64,000 nt of DNA, from NCBI GenBank assembly GCA_035531755.1, contig DATKSK010000001.1:1-64000 (forward strand), given 5' to 3'. Shown here piece by piece: positions 16,999-26,542 of the stretch. This stretch comes from Acidimicrobiales bacterium (GTDB lineage: Bacteria > Actinomycetota > Acidimicrobiia > Acidimicrobiales > UBA8190). Position 1 is the first letter of the stretch. Each line of letters starts with the position of its first letter. The position numbers were made by a program, and so were the translations under genes. Below the pieces are notes generated by a model, which had not been told where the DNA came from, ran no database searches, and was given only the letters and a program-made list of their open reading frames with translations.

Positions 16999-18255
16999 TC
17001 AGCCGGCCGCGCTGATGGGGAGGCTGTCGTAGCGGCGGGTGAACGGCCCCGGGGCCAGGGTGCCCCCGGCCGGGTCCGCCACGAAGTCGGGCATGGTCGC
17101 CAGCAGTTCCTCGAGCACCACCCGTCCCTGCAGGCGGGCCGCCGCCGCCCCGAGGCAGTGGTGCGGGCCCGACCCGAAGGCGAGCATGCGCTCGATGCGC
17201 CGCCCGACGTCGAGCCGTTCGGCGCGGGGCCCGAACTCCCGGGGGTCGCGGTTCGCCGCGCCGTAGAGCAGGTGGACCTTGGCGCCGGCGGGGATGGCCG
17301 TGCCGTCGATGTCGACCGGGCGCGTGGCCGTGCGCGACAGGCCCTGCACCGGCGACGTGAACCGCAGCAGCTCCTCCACCGCGCCGGGCACGAGCGCCGG
17401 GTCGTCGCGCAGGCGCCGGCGCTCGTCGGGGAACGACGTGAGCAGCGCGGCGCTGTGCCCGAGCAGCCCCGTGGCGGTGTCGTTGCCGCCCGCCACCATG
17501 ACGAAGCAGAAGCCGAGGACCTCTTCCACCGTGACGGGTCGGCCGTCGAGCTCGGACGCCACCAGCGACGAGACCACGTCGTCGCCCGGATGGCTCCGCC
17601 GCCACTCGGACAGCTCGCCGAAGTACCGGTAGAGGTCCCCCACGGCCTCGGCGGCGCTCATGACGCTCCCCGCCGCGTTGGCCTGCACGATGGCGCTCGA
17701 CCAGCGCGTGAACACGCCGAGGTCGCCGGGTGGCACGCCCAGGAAGGTGGCCACCACGACGCCCGGCAGGGCCCCGGCCACCTCGTCGACGAAGTCGGCG
17801 GTCCCGGCCTCGGCGATCCGCTGCATGCGCCCGCGGACGAAGGCGCGCACCGCCGGCTCGAGGCCGGCCACCCGGCGCGGGGTGAACGCCCGGTTCACCA
17901 GCCGCCGGTAGCCGGTGTGCCCGGGGCGGTCCATCATCACCAGGGTGGGCAGCAGCCCGAGGGCGGCGATCTCGTCACCCTCGAAGGTGAGGCCCTGGGC
18001 CGACGAGAACGTCTCGGTGTCCGTGGCCGCAGTGAACACGTCGGCGAAGCGCGACAGCACCCAGAAGTCGGGGCCCTGGGCACCGCCCTCGCCGCCACGT
18101 CGGCCGGCGCCACTCCCAGCCTGGCGGCGGCCGGCGCCCCCGACCACCCGGTGGACCGGGTCCTCGTCGCGCAGCCGCTGGTAGACGGGGTACGGGTCGA
18201 GCCAGTCCTCGGGGTCGAACGGGTCGTAGCGAACGGCGTCGACGCTGCTGGTCAC
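16999..18255 (-). CDS. Cytochrome P450
   Basis: 418 residues, GTG start. I-helix VAGGNDTATGLLGH, ExxR in ELLRFTSPVQGLSR (about 295), and heme-binding loop FGSGPHHCLG with the cysteine near residue 366 are all intact. After residue 38 there is a glycine/arginine-rich insertion (VVGGAGRRQAGSGAGRRGG) that is unusual for this soluble family and may be a repeat-driven expansion. It is likely a hydroxylase of lipids or steroids, needing a ferredoxin not present in the window. It lies 54 bases after a second P450 on the same strand. Confidence 0.93.
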   Translation of the reverse strand: MTSSVDAVRYDPFDPEDWLDPYPVYQRLRDEDPVHRVVGGAGRRQAGSGAGRRGGEGGAQGPDFWVLSRFADVFTAATDTETFSSAQGLTFEGDEIAALGLLPTLVMMDRPGHTGYRRLVNRAFTPRRVAGLEPAVRAFVRGRMQRIAEAGTADFVDEVAGALPGVVVATFLGVPPGDLGVFTRWSSAIVQANAAGSVMSAAEAVGDLYRYFGELSEWRRSHPGDDVVSSLVASELDGRPVTVEEVLGFCFVMVAGGNDTATGLLGHSAALLTSFPDERRRLRDDPALVPGAVEELLRFTSPVQGLSRTATRPVDIDGTAIPAGAKVHLLYGAANRDPREFGPRAERLDVGRRIERMLAFGSGPHHCLGAAAARLQGRVVLEELLATMPDFVADPAGGTLAPGPFTRRYDSLPISAAG

Positions 18256-18309
18256 GGGGGAGGGTGCTCTCTGGTCGGGGCGGCGGGTCAGGAGCCCCGG
18301 TCCGGTGAT

Positions 18310-19587
18310 TCAGCCGGCCGAGTACGTGCAGGGGAGGTGCTTGATGCCGTTGATGAAGTTCGACCGGAGGCGGTCGGGCTCGGCCGTGGCCCGGATGTCG
18401 GGGAGGTGGCGGAACAGCTCCTTGAACATCACGGTGATCTCGCGCCGCGCCAGGTGGGCGCCGAGGCAGAAGTGCGGCCCGGGGGCGCCGAAGCCGACGT
18501 GCGGGTTGGGGGCCCGCCGCACGTCGAATCGCTGCGGGTCCTCGAAGACGTCCTCGTCGCGATTGGCCGAGTTGTAGAAGAGCAGCACCTTGTCGCCCTC
18601 GGCGAAGTCATGGCCCGACAAGGTCGTCGGCTGGGTCACGGTCCGGCGCATGAAGATGACGGGGGAGGCCCAGCGCACGATCTCGTCCACGGCGGTCGGG
18701 GCCACGGCGTCGAAGTCCTCGGTCCACACGGCGCGCTGGTCGGGACGCTCGGTGAGCGCCCACAGGCCGTGGCTGATGGCGTTGCGCGTCGTTTCGTTGC
18801 CCGCCACGACGAGGAGGATGAAGAACGAGGACAGCTCGGCATCGGTCAGCGCCTCGCCGTCGACGTTGGCGTTGACCAGCGCCGAGGTGAGGTCGTCGGT
18901 GGGATGCTCGAGCCGGTAGGCGGCCAGCTCGCGCATGAGCTCCGCCAGATCGGTGCCGGCGTTCATGAACGCCAGCACCGGGTCCTCACCCTCGGGGACG
19001 TACTCGGTGTCCCCCATCGACAGGATGACGTTCGAGCGCGTGAAGACGGTGTCGTAGTCGCGCTCGGAGACGCCCATCATGTCGCAGATCACCTTCAGCG
19101 GCAGGCGCGCCGCCACCTCGGTGACGAAGTCGCACGCACCCTTGCCCCGCACCTGCTCGATGATGTCGTCGGCGACCTGCTGGATGGTGTCCTCCACGGA
19201 GCGCACCATGCGGGGGTTGAAGGCGGCGGAGACGATCCGCCGCAGCCGGGCGTGGCGGGGGTCGTCCATGTTGATCATCGAGCCGAAGAACTCGAGCAGT
19301 TCGGGTGGCATGTCGATGATGCTCGTGCTGGACTGCCCCGAGCAGTACAGCTCCGGATGCCGGCTGATCTCGACCACGTCCGCGTGGCGCGTGATGGCGT
19401 AGTAGCCCGGCCCCGGGGGGATGGGGATCACCGTCTCGATCTCGAACTCGGGCTCGGCGAAGAAGGCGATGGGCCGCTCGGCCCGCAGGGCCGCGAACGC
19501 CGCCTCGCGCCGCTCCCACGGCTCCGCCCAGAAGTCGAAGTCCGACAGGTCGATGCCGTCGAGCCGTGCCGCCTGCGGGATGGTCAC
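18310..19587 (-). CDS. Cytochrome P450, CYP124/125/142-like
   Basis: 425 residues from GTG 19587 (TIPQAARLDGIDLSDFDF). I-helix VVAGNETTRNAISHGLWAL, ExxR DEIVRWASPVIFMRRT, heme loop FGAPGPHFCLGAHLAR and the ending RSNFINGIKHLP are the pattern of the mycobacterial CYP124/125/142 group, which hydroxylate the terminal methyl of sterol side chains or methyl-branched lipids. This assignment is by remembered family pattern. It fits the steroid-type genes elsewhere in the window. The sequence upstream of the GTG is low complexity with a 20-bp-scale tandem repeat (about 19670-19730). Confidence 0.9.
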   Translation of the reverse strand: MTIPQAARLDGIDLSDFDFWAEPWERREAAFAALRAERPIAFFAEPEFEIETVIPIPPGPGYYAITRHADVVEISRHPELYCSGQSSTSIIDMPPELLEFFGSMINMDDPRHARLRRIVSAAFNPRMVRSVEDTIQQVADDIIEQVRGKGACDFVTEVAARLPLKVICDMMGVSERDYDTVFTRSNVILSMGDTEYVPEGEDPVLAFMNAGTDLAELMRELAAYRLEHPTDDLTSALVNANVDGEALTDAELSSFFILLVVAGNETTRNAISHGLWALTERPDQRAVWTEDFDAVAPTAVDEIVRWASPVIFMRRTVTQPTTLSGHDFAEGDKVLLFYNSANRDEDVFEDPQRFDVRRAPNPHVGFGAPGPHFCLGAHLARREITVMFKELFRHLPDIRATAEPDRLRSNFINGIKHLPCTYSAG

Positions 19588-19782
19588 CAGCGTCCTCCCG
19601 TTCCCGGGTCGAGTGCCGCGTCGCGCGCCGTGGTGCGGCGCCGTCCGTGCGTTGCGCCCGCCATCCTCGCGCCGGGCCCCGCCACCCGCCCAGCCGGGCC
19701 CCGCCACCCGCCCAGCCGGACCCCGCGGCCCCCAGGCTCACCCGTGACGTGTCCGGTGGCGCGGGTCCGGTGGTGCCGGTCC

Positions 19783-22365
19783 TCAGAGAGGGGCAGGGCC
19801 GGCGCGTCGCGCCGGCGGGCGGGCCAGCCCCGAGCGCACCAGGGCGCCCAGCTGCTCGGCGCGCCGGGCCTCGTCGGCCGTGCAGGGCTCGGGGGCGTAC
19901 GAGGCCCGGACGGCCAGGGTGGCGAGCTCGCCGTAGGCGTCGACGGCGCTCTCGACCCCGGCGCCGGGAGCCCCCTCCGACGGGCCGCCCGACCACGCGC
20001 TGCTCGCGGACGCGACGGGCACCGGGGCGTAGGTCGCCAACCACTTCGCCCCCGCCAGCGATCGCAGGCGGGCGGCGTGCTCGTGGAGCGTCTCGGTGGG
20101 GCGCCGGCCCAGGCGGGCGCGATCGAGGGTCGAGACCGCCCGGCGCCACTGGGCCAGGACCTCGGCCGTGGGGTCGGCCTCGGCGGCGCGACGGCGCCGG
20201 TCGTCGCCCCACCGCTCCCGGCGCCGGCGTAGGTCGGGGATTCGTCGCCGCACCCAGCGGCCGGCGGGGACGGCGAGCACCCCCGCCATGAGGATGACCA
20301 CGACGGCGAGGACCCACACCCGGCTCCCGCCGCCGGTGGGAGCGGTCCGGCCGTGCAGGGCCAGCGGGACCGTCGAGGGGGCCGACACGCCGGAGGTCGC
20401 GGGGTGTCGGATGCTCGCCACCGTCGATGCCGTGGACGCCGTCGACTGGCCCCCGGTGTTCTGTGTGCCGGTGCGCGACCCCGAGTTCACGCCGATGCCC
20501 GTGGGCTCGCCCGACGAGGCCGGGGTGGGCTCGTACGAGGTCCATCCCGTCGCCGGGCCGAGGTAGACCTCGGGCCACACGTGGGCGTCGGCTCCGGTGA
20601 CCCGGTACCGGTCGTGGCCCTGGGCCGTGCCCGTGGTGAACCCGATCGCCACCCGGGTGGGGAGGCCGTCGGTCCGGGCCAGCACGGCGTAGGCGGCCGC
20701 GAATTGCTGGCAGAAGCCGGCCCTGGTGGTGAACAGGAACGACGACAGAGCGTCTGAGCCCGCGGTCGTGGGTGGCGAGAGCGTGTACCGGAACCGCCCG
20801 CTGTCGAACCACCGTGCCAGCGCGGCCGCCTGGGCCGCCGGGGTGGAGGCCCCGGCGACGATCTGGTGGGCGAGCTGGACGACCGGGGGGGACAGCGCCG
20901 GCAGCTCGAGGTACGGGGTCAGCGACGAGGCCGGGACGGGGGGTGTCGTGGTGCCGGCCGAGCCGACCGGGCCGCCCGGGCCGGCCGGGCCGCCCGGGCC
21001 GCCCGGACGGGTGCCGCGTGCCCGGGTGCCCGGGCTGACCGGGACCCGGGCCAGGGTGCTGTAGCGCTGGCCCGGCGGCGCCTCGATCGCCTCGACGGCG
21101 CCGAAGCCGGGCACCACGAAGGCGTTGGCGTCGACCGAGATCGCGGTCGGCGGCAGCGGCAACAACGTGCTCTGGAGGTCGCCGATGGTCACGGCCGCCC
21201 GGAAGGTGGTGGTGGGCTCGGGATCGGGAAGCGCCGGGAGTCCCGGGGCGGGCCGGCTCTGGGGCGGCTGGGCGATCGCCTGCACCGCCGCCTCCGTGGT
21301 GGCGTCGGGGAGCCAGGCGGTGCCGTCGAAGGTGGTCAGCACGGCCACCTGCCAGTAGGTGGCGACCGGGGTGGTGGCGCTGAACATCACCTCGCCGGTC
21401 CGGTTGGTGAGGACGGCTCTGAGGTTGTCGACGAGGTCGATGGCGCGCACGCCGGTCAGACCGCCGCCGGCGCCGATGGCGGGCAGTGCGCCACCGGGGC
21501 CGGTCCCGCCCGTGCCGACACCGAGCCCTCCGCCTCCCGCCGCGCCCCCCGCCGGGCCGAAGGGCAGGGCGCTCACCCGCAGCGCCGTGAACGCCGGGCT
21601 CACCGCCAGGGGCACCACCACCGCCAGGACGGCGCACAGCACGGCCGGGGCCATCGCCGCCAGGCCGGCCCCGACCCTGCGCGTCCTACCCGCCGCGCCG
21701 GCGCCGGGGCGCGCCCCGGGGCGATCGGCGGCGGCGATGAACACGAGGGCGCACCCGAGATAGGCGATGACGCCGGCGACCCGGTCGACCTGCGAGCTGA
21801 GCAGCGCGGTGTAGCAGAACAGCCCGAAGCTCGGCGCCAGGGCCACGAGGGCCACCGAGGGGCGCGCCGTGCGGGTCTCGGCCCACGCCCAGATGGACCG
21901 GCCGAGCACGGCGACGAGCCCGGCGCCGGTGGCGATGCACAGCACCACGCCCGACGTGGCGGGCACGGGCGTGGGATGTGCGCGGATGACTGCGCCGGCG
22001 GCGTCGAACTGCGCCACCAGCGCCCGCCACGTGGTGGAAGTCGGGACACCGGAACGGGTGGACGCCAGCAGCTGTCCCCACACCGTGGCGAGCACCACCG
22101 CGACCACGCCCGACACCACCGTCACGGGGATCGACACGCGCACCCGGCGCGCCAGCGAGGTGGCCAGGTGGCCCGCCACCACCGTGGCCAGGACGGGGCC
22201 GATCACGTGCGCCGCGCCGGGGGCTTGCGTGAGGCGCGCCGTGCCCAGGCCGGCCGAGACCGAGACCGCCAGCAGCCAGGCGTCCGCCCCCAGGCGCGTC
22301 GGCGGGCGATCGCCGACCGGGTCCGCCGCCCGCGATGGAAGGGCCGCGGCGGGCGGGTCGGTCAT
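19783..22365 (-). CDS. Transglutaminase-like membrane protein (TgpA type)
   Basis: 860 residues. ATG 22365 overlaps the upstream DUF58 stop (ATGA). About six membrane helices occupy the first 280 residues. A periplasmic part follows with a Pro/Gly-rich insert, then the transglutaminase-like core: Cys in RAGFCQQFAAAYAVLAR (about 550), His in ADAHVWPEVYLG (about 594), and GWTSYEPTP, where Glu stands at the usual Asp position. One more helix and a DUF4129-like cytoplasmic tail (WRRAVSTLDRARLGRRPTET) end it. Third gene of a MoxR-DUF58-TgpA operon; role in the cell envelope is likely. Confidence 0.9.
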   Translation of the reverse strand: MTDPPAAALPSRAADPVGDRPPTRLGADAWLLAVSVSAGLGTARLTQAPGAAHVIGPVLATVVAGHLATSLARRVRVSIPVTVVSGVVAVVLATVWGQLLASTRSGVPTSTTWRALVAQFDAAGAVIRAHPTPVPATSGVVLCIATGAGLVAVLGRSIWAWAETRTARPSVALVALAPSFGLFCYTALLSSQVDRVAGVIAYLGCALVFIAAADRPGARPGAGAAGRTRRVGAGLAAMAPAVLCAVLAVVVPLAVSPAFTALRVSALPFGPAGGAAGGGGLGVGTGGTGPGGALPAIGAGGGLTGVRAIDLVDNLRAVLTNRTGEVMFSATTPVATYWQVAVLTTFDGTAWLPDATTEAAVQAIAQPPQSRPAPGLPALPDPEPTTTFRAAVTIGDLQSTLLPLPPTAISVDANAFVVPGFGAVEAIEAPPGQRYSTLARVPVSPGTRARGTRPGGPGGPAGPGGPVGSAGTTTPPVPASSLTPYLELPALSPPVVQLAHQIVAGASTPAAQAAALARWFDSGRFRYTLSPPTTAGSDALSSFLFTTRAGFCQQFAAAYAVLARTDGLPTRVAIGFTTGTAQGHDRYRVTGADAHVWPEVYLGPATGWTSYEPTPASSGEPTGIGVNSGSRTGTQNTGGQSTASTASTVASIRHPATSGVSAPSTVPLALHGRTAPTGGGSRVWVLAVVVILMAGVLAVPAGRWVRRRIPDLRRRRERWGDDRRRRAAEADPTAEVLAQWRRAVSTLDRARLGRRPTETLHEHAARLRSLAGAKWLATYAPVPVASASSAWSGGPSEGAPGAGVESAVDAYGELATLAVRASYAPEPCTADEARRAEQLGALVRSGLARPPARRAGPAPL

Positions 22366-23612
22366 GGCACCAGGACCGTCTCGGCCCGCCGGCCCAGCAC
22401 GTCGGGGAGAGAGTGCTGGGCCGCCCCCCGGGCGGTGGTGACGAGCAGGACCTCGGCGCCGCCCGGGTTGCCGCTCGCCCACACCGCGCCGCCCGTGGTC
22501 CGGTCACCCCATCGGCGCGCCACCGCGGGCGCCGGGCTCGCGGGGCCGAGCATCGCCAGGGCGCGCAGCAGGGTTTGCCTCCCCGCCGTGTTCGGCGCCA
22601 CGACGACTCGGTCGCCGGTGCTGGTGCACAGCTCCACCGTCACCGCCCGCTGCAGCGCCTCGATCCCCAGCCCCGCGGCCAACGAGATGGCCTCGTCGAT
22701 CGAGCGGTCGTCGTGGGCCGACGGCCGGACGTCAACGAGCAGGGTCAGGGACCCGGTCCGGGGCTCGACGAACTCGCGGACCACGAGCTCGCCCGAGCGC
22801 GCCAGCGCCGGCCAGTGCAGCCGGGTGAGCCGGTCGCCGGGCGCATACGGCCGCAGCCCGCTCAGCTCGTCTCCCGACATGGTGTTGGCGCTCTGCGTCG
22901 CCGCGCCCCACGGGCGGCCGGCGGGGTGCGGGCCGGCGCCGCGTGCCGCGCGCCCGGGAGGCGCGGGGGTGGGGTAGACCACGACGTGGGCCGGAGGCGC
23001 TGTCGTGATCCGGCGGCCGAAGAGGCGGAACGGGTCCTCGCACCACAGTGCCACGCCCGACAGCGTGAGCAGGCCGCGCGCCGCGGTCGGCACCGGGATC
23101 CAGAGGGCGGCGTCGGCGCCCGGCGCCAGGTCGGGGAGCCGCGACGACCGGGCCATGACGCGCCGGGCCGCGGCCCTCTCGCGCCGGCTGCGACGGGGTG
23201 CCGCTGCGAAGCTGTCGCCGGACGTGGTGGACCGCCCGGTGCGTCCGTCGCGGGCGTCCGCCGCACCTGCGACGGCACCGTGGCGCGCGCCCAAGCCGGG
23301 GAACGACACCGACCAGTGCCGGCGCGGCTCCTCCACGACCACCGGGGGGAGGCGGTGGCGCCCGGCGTTGCTCACGCGCAGCTCGACGAGGGCGGGCTGC
23401 CCCGCGGCCACCTCGGCGGCAGGCACCCGCACCACCAGGCGCAGCGCTCGACGTAGGGCGCGCCGGCGACGGCGTGCCCCCAGCGCGCCGATCGCGAGCA
23501 GGACCCACGCCGACGTCGCCAGCAGGACGAACTCCTCGACCCCGTAGACCAGGCCCGCGACCGCCGCGCCGACGGACCCGACGGTCAGCAGCCTGCCCCG
23601 CGACGACAGCAC
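22362..23612 (-). CDS. DUF58 domain protein
   Basis: 416 residues, GTG start. Two N-terminal membrane helices (residues about 10-45), a beta-rich region, and the DUF58 signature YAPGDRLTRLHWPALARSGELVVREF followed by a von Willebrand-type fold (TLLVDVRPSAHDD). DUF58 proteins work with MoxR AAA+ ATPases. It is coupled to the downstream transglutaminase by a 4-base overlap and follows the MoxR gene by 36 bases. Confidence 0.9.
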   Translation of the reverse strand: MLSSRGRLLTVGSVGAAVAGLVYGVEEFVLLATSAWVLLAIGALGARRRRRALRRALRLVVRVPAAEVAAGQPALVELRVSNAGRHRLPPVVVEEPRRHWSVSFPGLGARHGAVAGAADARDGRTGRSTTSGDSFAAAPRRSRRERAAARRVMARSSRLPDLAPGADAALWIPVPTAARGLLTLSGVALWCEDPFRLFGRRITTAPPAHVVVYPTPAPPGRAARGAGPHPAGRPWGAATQSANTMSGDELSGLRPYAPGDRLTRLHWPALARSGELVVREFVEPRTGSLTLLVDVRPSAHDDRSIDEAISLAAGLGIEALQRAVTVELCTSTGDRVVVAPNTAGRQTLLRALAMLGPASPAPAVARRWGDRTTGGAVWASGNPGGAEVLLVTTARGAAQHSLPDVLGRRAETVLVP

Positions 23613-23648
23613 GTCTCGTCCGTCCGGTCGCGGCCCGAGGCCGGTTCG

Positions 23649-24827
23649 CTACCGGGCCCCGCCGACCGGCACGACGAGCCGGGACATGATCTCCGCGATC
23701 GTGGCCGCCGGCGTCACCCCCGCCAGTTCGGCCGCGGGGTGGAGAACCACGCGGTGGCCGAGGGCGGGCTCGGCCACCAGCTTGACGTCGTCGGGCGTGA
23801 CGTACCCGCGGCCGGTGGAGACGGCCACGGCGGCGGCGGCCCGCAGGACCGCCAGTGTGGCGCGCGGCGAGGCGCCCACGGTGAGGTCGGGGTGCGACCG
23901 CGTCTCGCCGATGAGGTCCAGCACGTATCCCCGCACGTCGGCCCCGACGTGGGCGCGCCGCGCCGCGTCCGCGAACCGGGCCAGGAATTCCGGGCCGCCG
24001 ACGCTCGACAGCGACTCGGGGGAGGGGCGCGAGCGGGTGGTGGCGAGGAGCTCGTCCTCGGAGGCGCGGTCGGGGTAGCCGAGGCGCAGCCGGAGCAGGA
24101 ACCGGTCCCGCTGGCTGTGCGGGAGGGGGAAGGTGCCGGCCGCGTCGAACGGGTTCTGGGTGGCGAGCACCATGAACGGCCGGGGCAGCGGATGGCTGAC
24201 GCCGTCGGCGCTGACCTGTCGCTCCTCCATGGACTCCAGCAACGCCGACTGTGCTTTGGGGGACGCCCGGTTGAGCTCGTCGGCGAGCAGGACGTTGGTG
24301 AACACGGGACCGGGGCGGAAGGCGATGCGCCCGCTGTCGCGGTCGAACACCATGGCGCCCGTGACGTCGGCGGGGAGGAGGTCGGCGGTGAACTGCACCC
24401 GGCCGAAGTCGAGCCCGAGCGAGCGGGCGAGCGCCTTGGCGAGCGTGGTCTTGCCCACGCCGGGGTGGTCCTCCACCAGGAGGTGGCCCTCGGCCATGAG
24501 GCAGCACAGCGCCAGCCGCACGATGTCGTCCCTGCCGATGTAGGCGGTGCGCACGTTCGCCACCACGTCGTCGAACGTACGGGCCAGCAGTTCGTGGGCC
24601 TCGGCGTCGGCCATGCGGCCGAGTGCCGCCGCCGGGTCGCGGGCGTCGGGGACGACGACCGTCCCCAGTGCTGCGGGAGCGGTCAGGGTGCCCGGCGCGC
24701 CCGCCGGGCCGGGGAGGCCGGGTGTGCTCCGGACCGGCGTGGAGGTCCCCGCCGGCCACTCCCCGCCTCCGGCCGCCGCCCCGCTCCACTGCGGCACGAC
24801 CCCGGCGTCCTCTGCGGACGTTGCCAT
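23649..24827 (-). CDS. MoxR-family AAA+ ATPase
   Basis: 392 residues from ATG 24827. Walker A HPGVGKTT, Walker B VLLADELNRASPKAQ, sensor 1 LATQNPFD and the sensor 2 region GASPRATLAVLRAAAA are present. The first 70 residues are Ala/Pro/Gly-rich and lie before the conserved ADAEAHELLARTFDDV start, so a shorter form from a downstream start is possible. MoxR proteins act as chaperone-like ATPases for DUF58/VWA partners; this is the first gene of that operon. Confidence 0.92.
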   Translation of the reverse strand: MATSAEDAGVVPQWSGAAAGGGEWPAGTSTPVRSTPGLPGPAGAPGTLTAPAALGTVVVPDARDPAAALGRMADAEAHELLARTFDDVVANVRTAYIGRDDIVRLALCCLMAEGHLLVEDHPGVGKTTLAKALARSLGLDFGRVQFTADLLPADVTGAMVFDRDSGRIAFRPGPVFTNVLLADELNRASPKAQSALLESMEERQVSADGVSHPLPRPFMVLATQNPFDAAGTFPLPHSQRDRFLLRLRLGYPDRASEDELLATTRSRPSPESLSSVGGPEFLARFADAARRAHVGADVRGYVLDLIGETRSHPDLTVGASPRATLAVLRAAAAVAVSTGRGYVTPDDVKLVAEPALGHRVVLHPAAELAGVTPAATIAEIMSRLVVPVGGAR

Positions 24828-24920
24828 GGCGGGGAAGCCTAGGTGCCCGGCTTCCTCAGAAGTAGCGCGACCGCCGGGCCCGTGCGGGCCTGGCGCCGGC
24901 ACCCTCGGAGCCTGCGGTCC

Positions 24921-26372
24921 TCAGGGCGCCGGCTGGGCGATGGCGTACACGGGGACGCCGTTGTACGGCGCCGAGTCGGCCGGCAGGAAGGGGCCGTTCA
25001 CCACGACGTTGTAGGCGCCGTTCGGGAAGGGGCCGGCGTCGCCCTCGACGGTGATCACCGCGCCGTCCGGCCACACCTGCACGATGATCCCCGTGTGCAC
25101 CGACGTGGCCGTGCTCTGGGGGCCGGTGCCGTAGAGCACGGCGTCGCCGGGAGCCGGCGTGGCACTTGCCGGGAGGAGGCGGCCGTGCGACGCCGCCCAC
25201 GAGAAGATGCTGCCGGTGAAGGCCAGGGACGGCACCGGGATCCCGGCTTGCCCCCACACCCACGTGGCGAACAGCGCGCACCACGGTTCGCACGGCCCGT
25301 AGGGGTTGCAGAAGGCCCCCTTGGTGTTGTCCGGGTCGGGGCCGACCTGGTGCGCCGCCACCGACGTGATCGCCGACGAGCTGCCGAGCACGTACGGCGA
25401 CGATCCCGCGAAGGAGTAGGACCAGTCGTCGGGTTGCAGGAGCCAGTAGCCCTTGCCGTCGGGGGTGGCGGCGATCGCCGTGACGGGGGAGACCGGCTGT
25501 GTCCCCGACGAGGAGCCGTATCCCTGGGCGTCGCCGAACGGGTAGACGGTCCCGTCGTTGCCCACCATCCAGTAGCCCTCGCCGCCGGGTGTGGTGGCGA
25601 TGCCCGCGATCGAAGCCGGCATCGTCTCGCCGCCCATCGACCCGTAGAAGCCGGCATCGCCGAAGGCGAAGACGCCGCCGTCGGCGGCCACCATCCAGTA
25701 CCCGTGGCCGCTCGGCGTGCTCGCCATGCCGGTCACAGCGGCGGCGATGTGCGTCGCCCCCATCGACCCGTAGAACCCGGCGTCGCCGAAGGCGAAGACC
25801 CCGCCGTCGGCGGCCACCATCCAGTACCCGTGGCCGCTCGGCGTGCTCGCCATGCCGACGATCGGCTCGTTGAGCGGCGTCGCCCCCATCGACCCGTAGA
25901 AGCCGGCGTCGCCGAAGGCGAAGACGCCGCCGTCGAGCGCGACCAACCAGTAGCCCCTGCCGCTCGGTGTGGGTGCCATGCCCACGATGGGCCCGTTGAG
26001 CGTGAGCGCCCCGAGCGACCCGTAGAAGCCGGCGTCGCCGAAGGCGAACACCCCGCCGTCGGTGCCCACCAGCCAGTAGCCGGCGCCGTCCGGGGTGGGG
26101 GCCATGCCGGTGACCATCGATGACAGGGTCATCGTCGGTGCGCTGTACCCGCGGGCGTCGCCGAACGGGACGACGCCCGAGCCGGCGAAGGGGTGCGTGG
26201 GCGGGCTGGCCGCCTCCGCCGGGGTGGGGAGCACCATCGTGACGAGCGAGGTGGCCAGGACGGTCAGGGCCGCCATGATCAGGGCGGTGCCGGTGGCCGG
26301 GAAGCCGGCGCGCCGCCGCCGGCGTGCCTGCTGCCCGGACGCGGGGGCATCGGGCGGAACGGTGCGCGGCAC
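24921..26372 (-). CDS. Secreted CHAP-domain protein with six 42-residue repeats
   Basis: About 483 residues from GTG 26372, with a basic N-region (RRRRR) and a signal peptide ending near PTPAEAAS; ATG 26276 is an alternative. Six copies of a unit built on GYWxVxxDGGVFAFGDAGFYGS follow, a beta-propeller-like repeat frequent in secreted proteins of Acidimicrobiia. The C-terminal 150 residues look like an amidase/CHAP domain: Cys in CEPWCALFATWVW and His in SVHTGIIVQVW, then EGDAGPF. Probably a wall-binding or wall-cleaving hydrolase. Confidence 0.85.
   Translation of the reverse strand: MPRTVPPDAPASGQQARRRRRAGFPATGTALIMAALTVLATSLVTMVLPTPAEAASPPTHPFAGSGVVPFGDARGYSAPTMTLSSMVTGMAPTPDGAGYWLVGTDGGVFAFGDAGFYGSLGALTLNGPIVGMAPTPSGRGYWLVALDGGVFAFGDAGFYGSMGATPLNEPIVGMASTPSGHGYWMVAADGGVFAFGDAGFYGSMGATHIAAAVTGMASTPSGHGYWMVAADGGVFAFGDAGFYGSMGGETMPASIAGIATTPGGEGYWMVGNDGTVYPFGDAQGYGSSSGTQPVSPVTAIAATPDGKGYWLLQPDDWSYSFAGSSPYVLGSSSAITSVAAHQVGPDPDNTKGAFCNPYGPCEPWCALFATWVWGQAGIPVPSLAFTGSIFSWAASHGRLLPASATPAPGDAVLYGTGPQSTATSVHTGIIVQVWPDGAVITVEGDAGPFPNGAYNVVVNGPFLPADSAPYNGVPVYAIAQPAP
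25475..26190 (-). repeat. 126-bp tandem repeat inside the CHAP gene
   Basis: Anchors of the repeat fall at 25518, 25644, 25770, 25896, 26022 and 26145, giving a regular 126-base (42-codon) period except for a 3-base slip at the last. The two central units are almost identical at DNA level over more than 70 bases, including synonymous positions, which suggests recent unit duplication or conversion. Confidence 0.85.
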
Positions 26373-26542
26373 ACGTGAATTGTCGGTCGGAGCGGTGCCG
26401 ATCTGAAGTGTGGTCGGTGGTCGGCACCGGGCGGGGCGACCCCCGGATCGGGCCGTGTCGGCGCGCCCGGCTGGACCGAGGCCGGGCGGTGCGCCGGCGG
26501 TGTCGGCGGCTCGGGCGACGCGCCGGCGGTGTCGGCGGCGGC

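Noticed and set aside
16687-20232. Very long antisense open frame opposite the P450 genes
   Set aside because: High third-position GC removes stop codons from the opposite strand. The translation is Arg/Gly/Ala/Pro-rich with no family pattern, while the other strand has complete P450 genes.
24145-24158. TCGAACGGGTTCTG resembling a KstR box
   Set aside because: It lies inside the MoxR coding sequence and lacks the final A of the consensus; short GC-rich matches in coding DNA are expected.
25475-26190. CRISPR-like regular repeats
   Set aside because: Period is 126 bases, in frame, with no spacer structure; it is a protein repeat.
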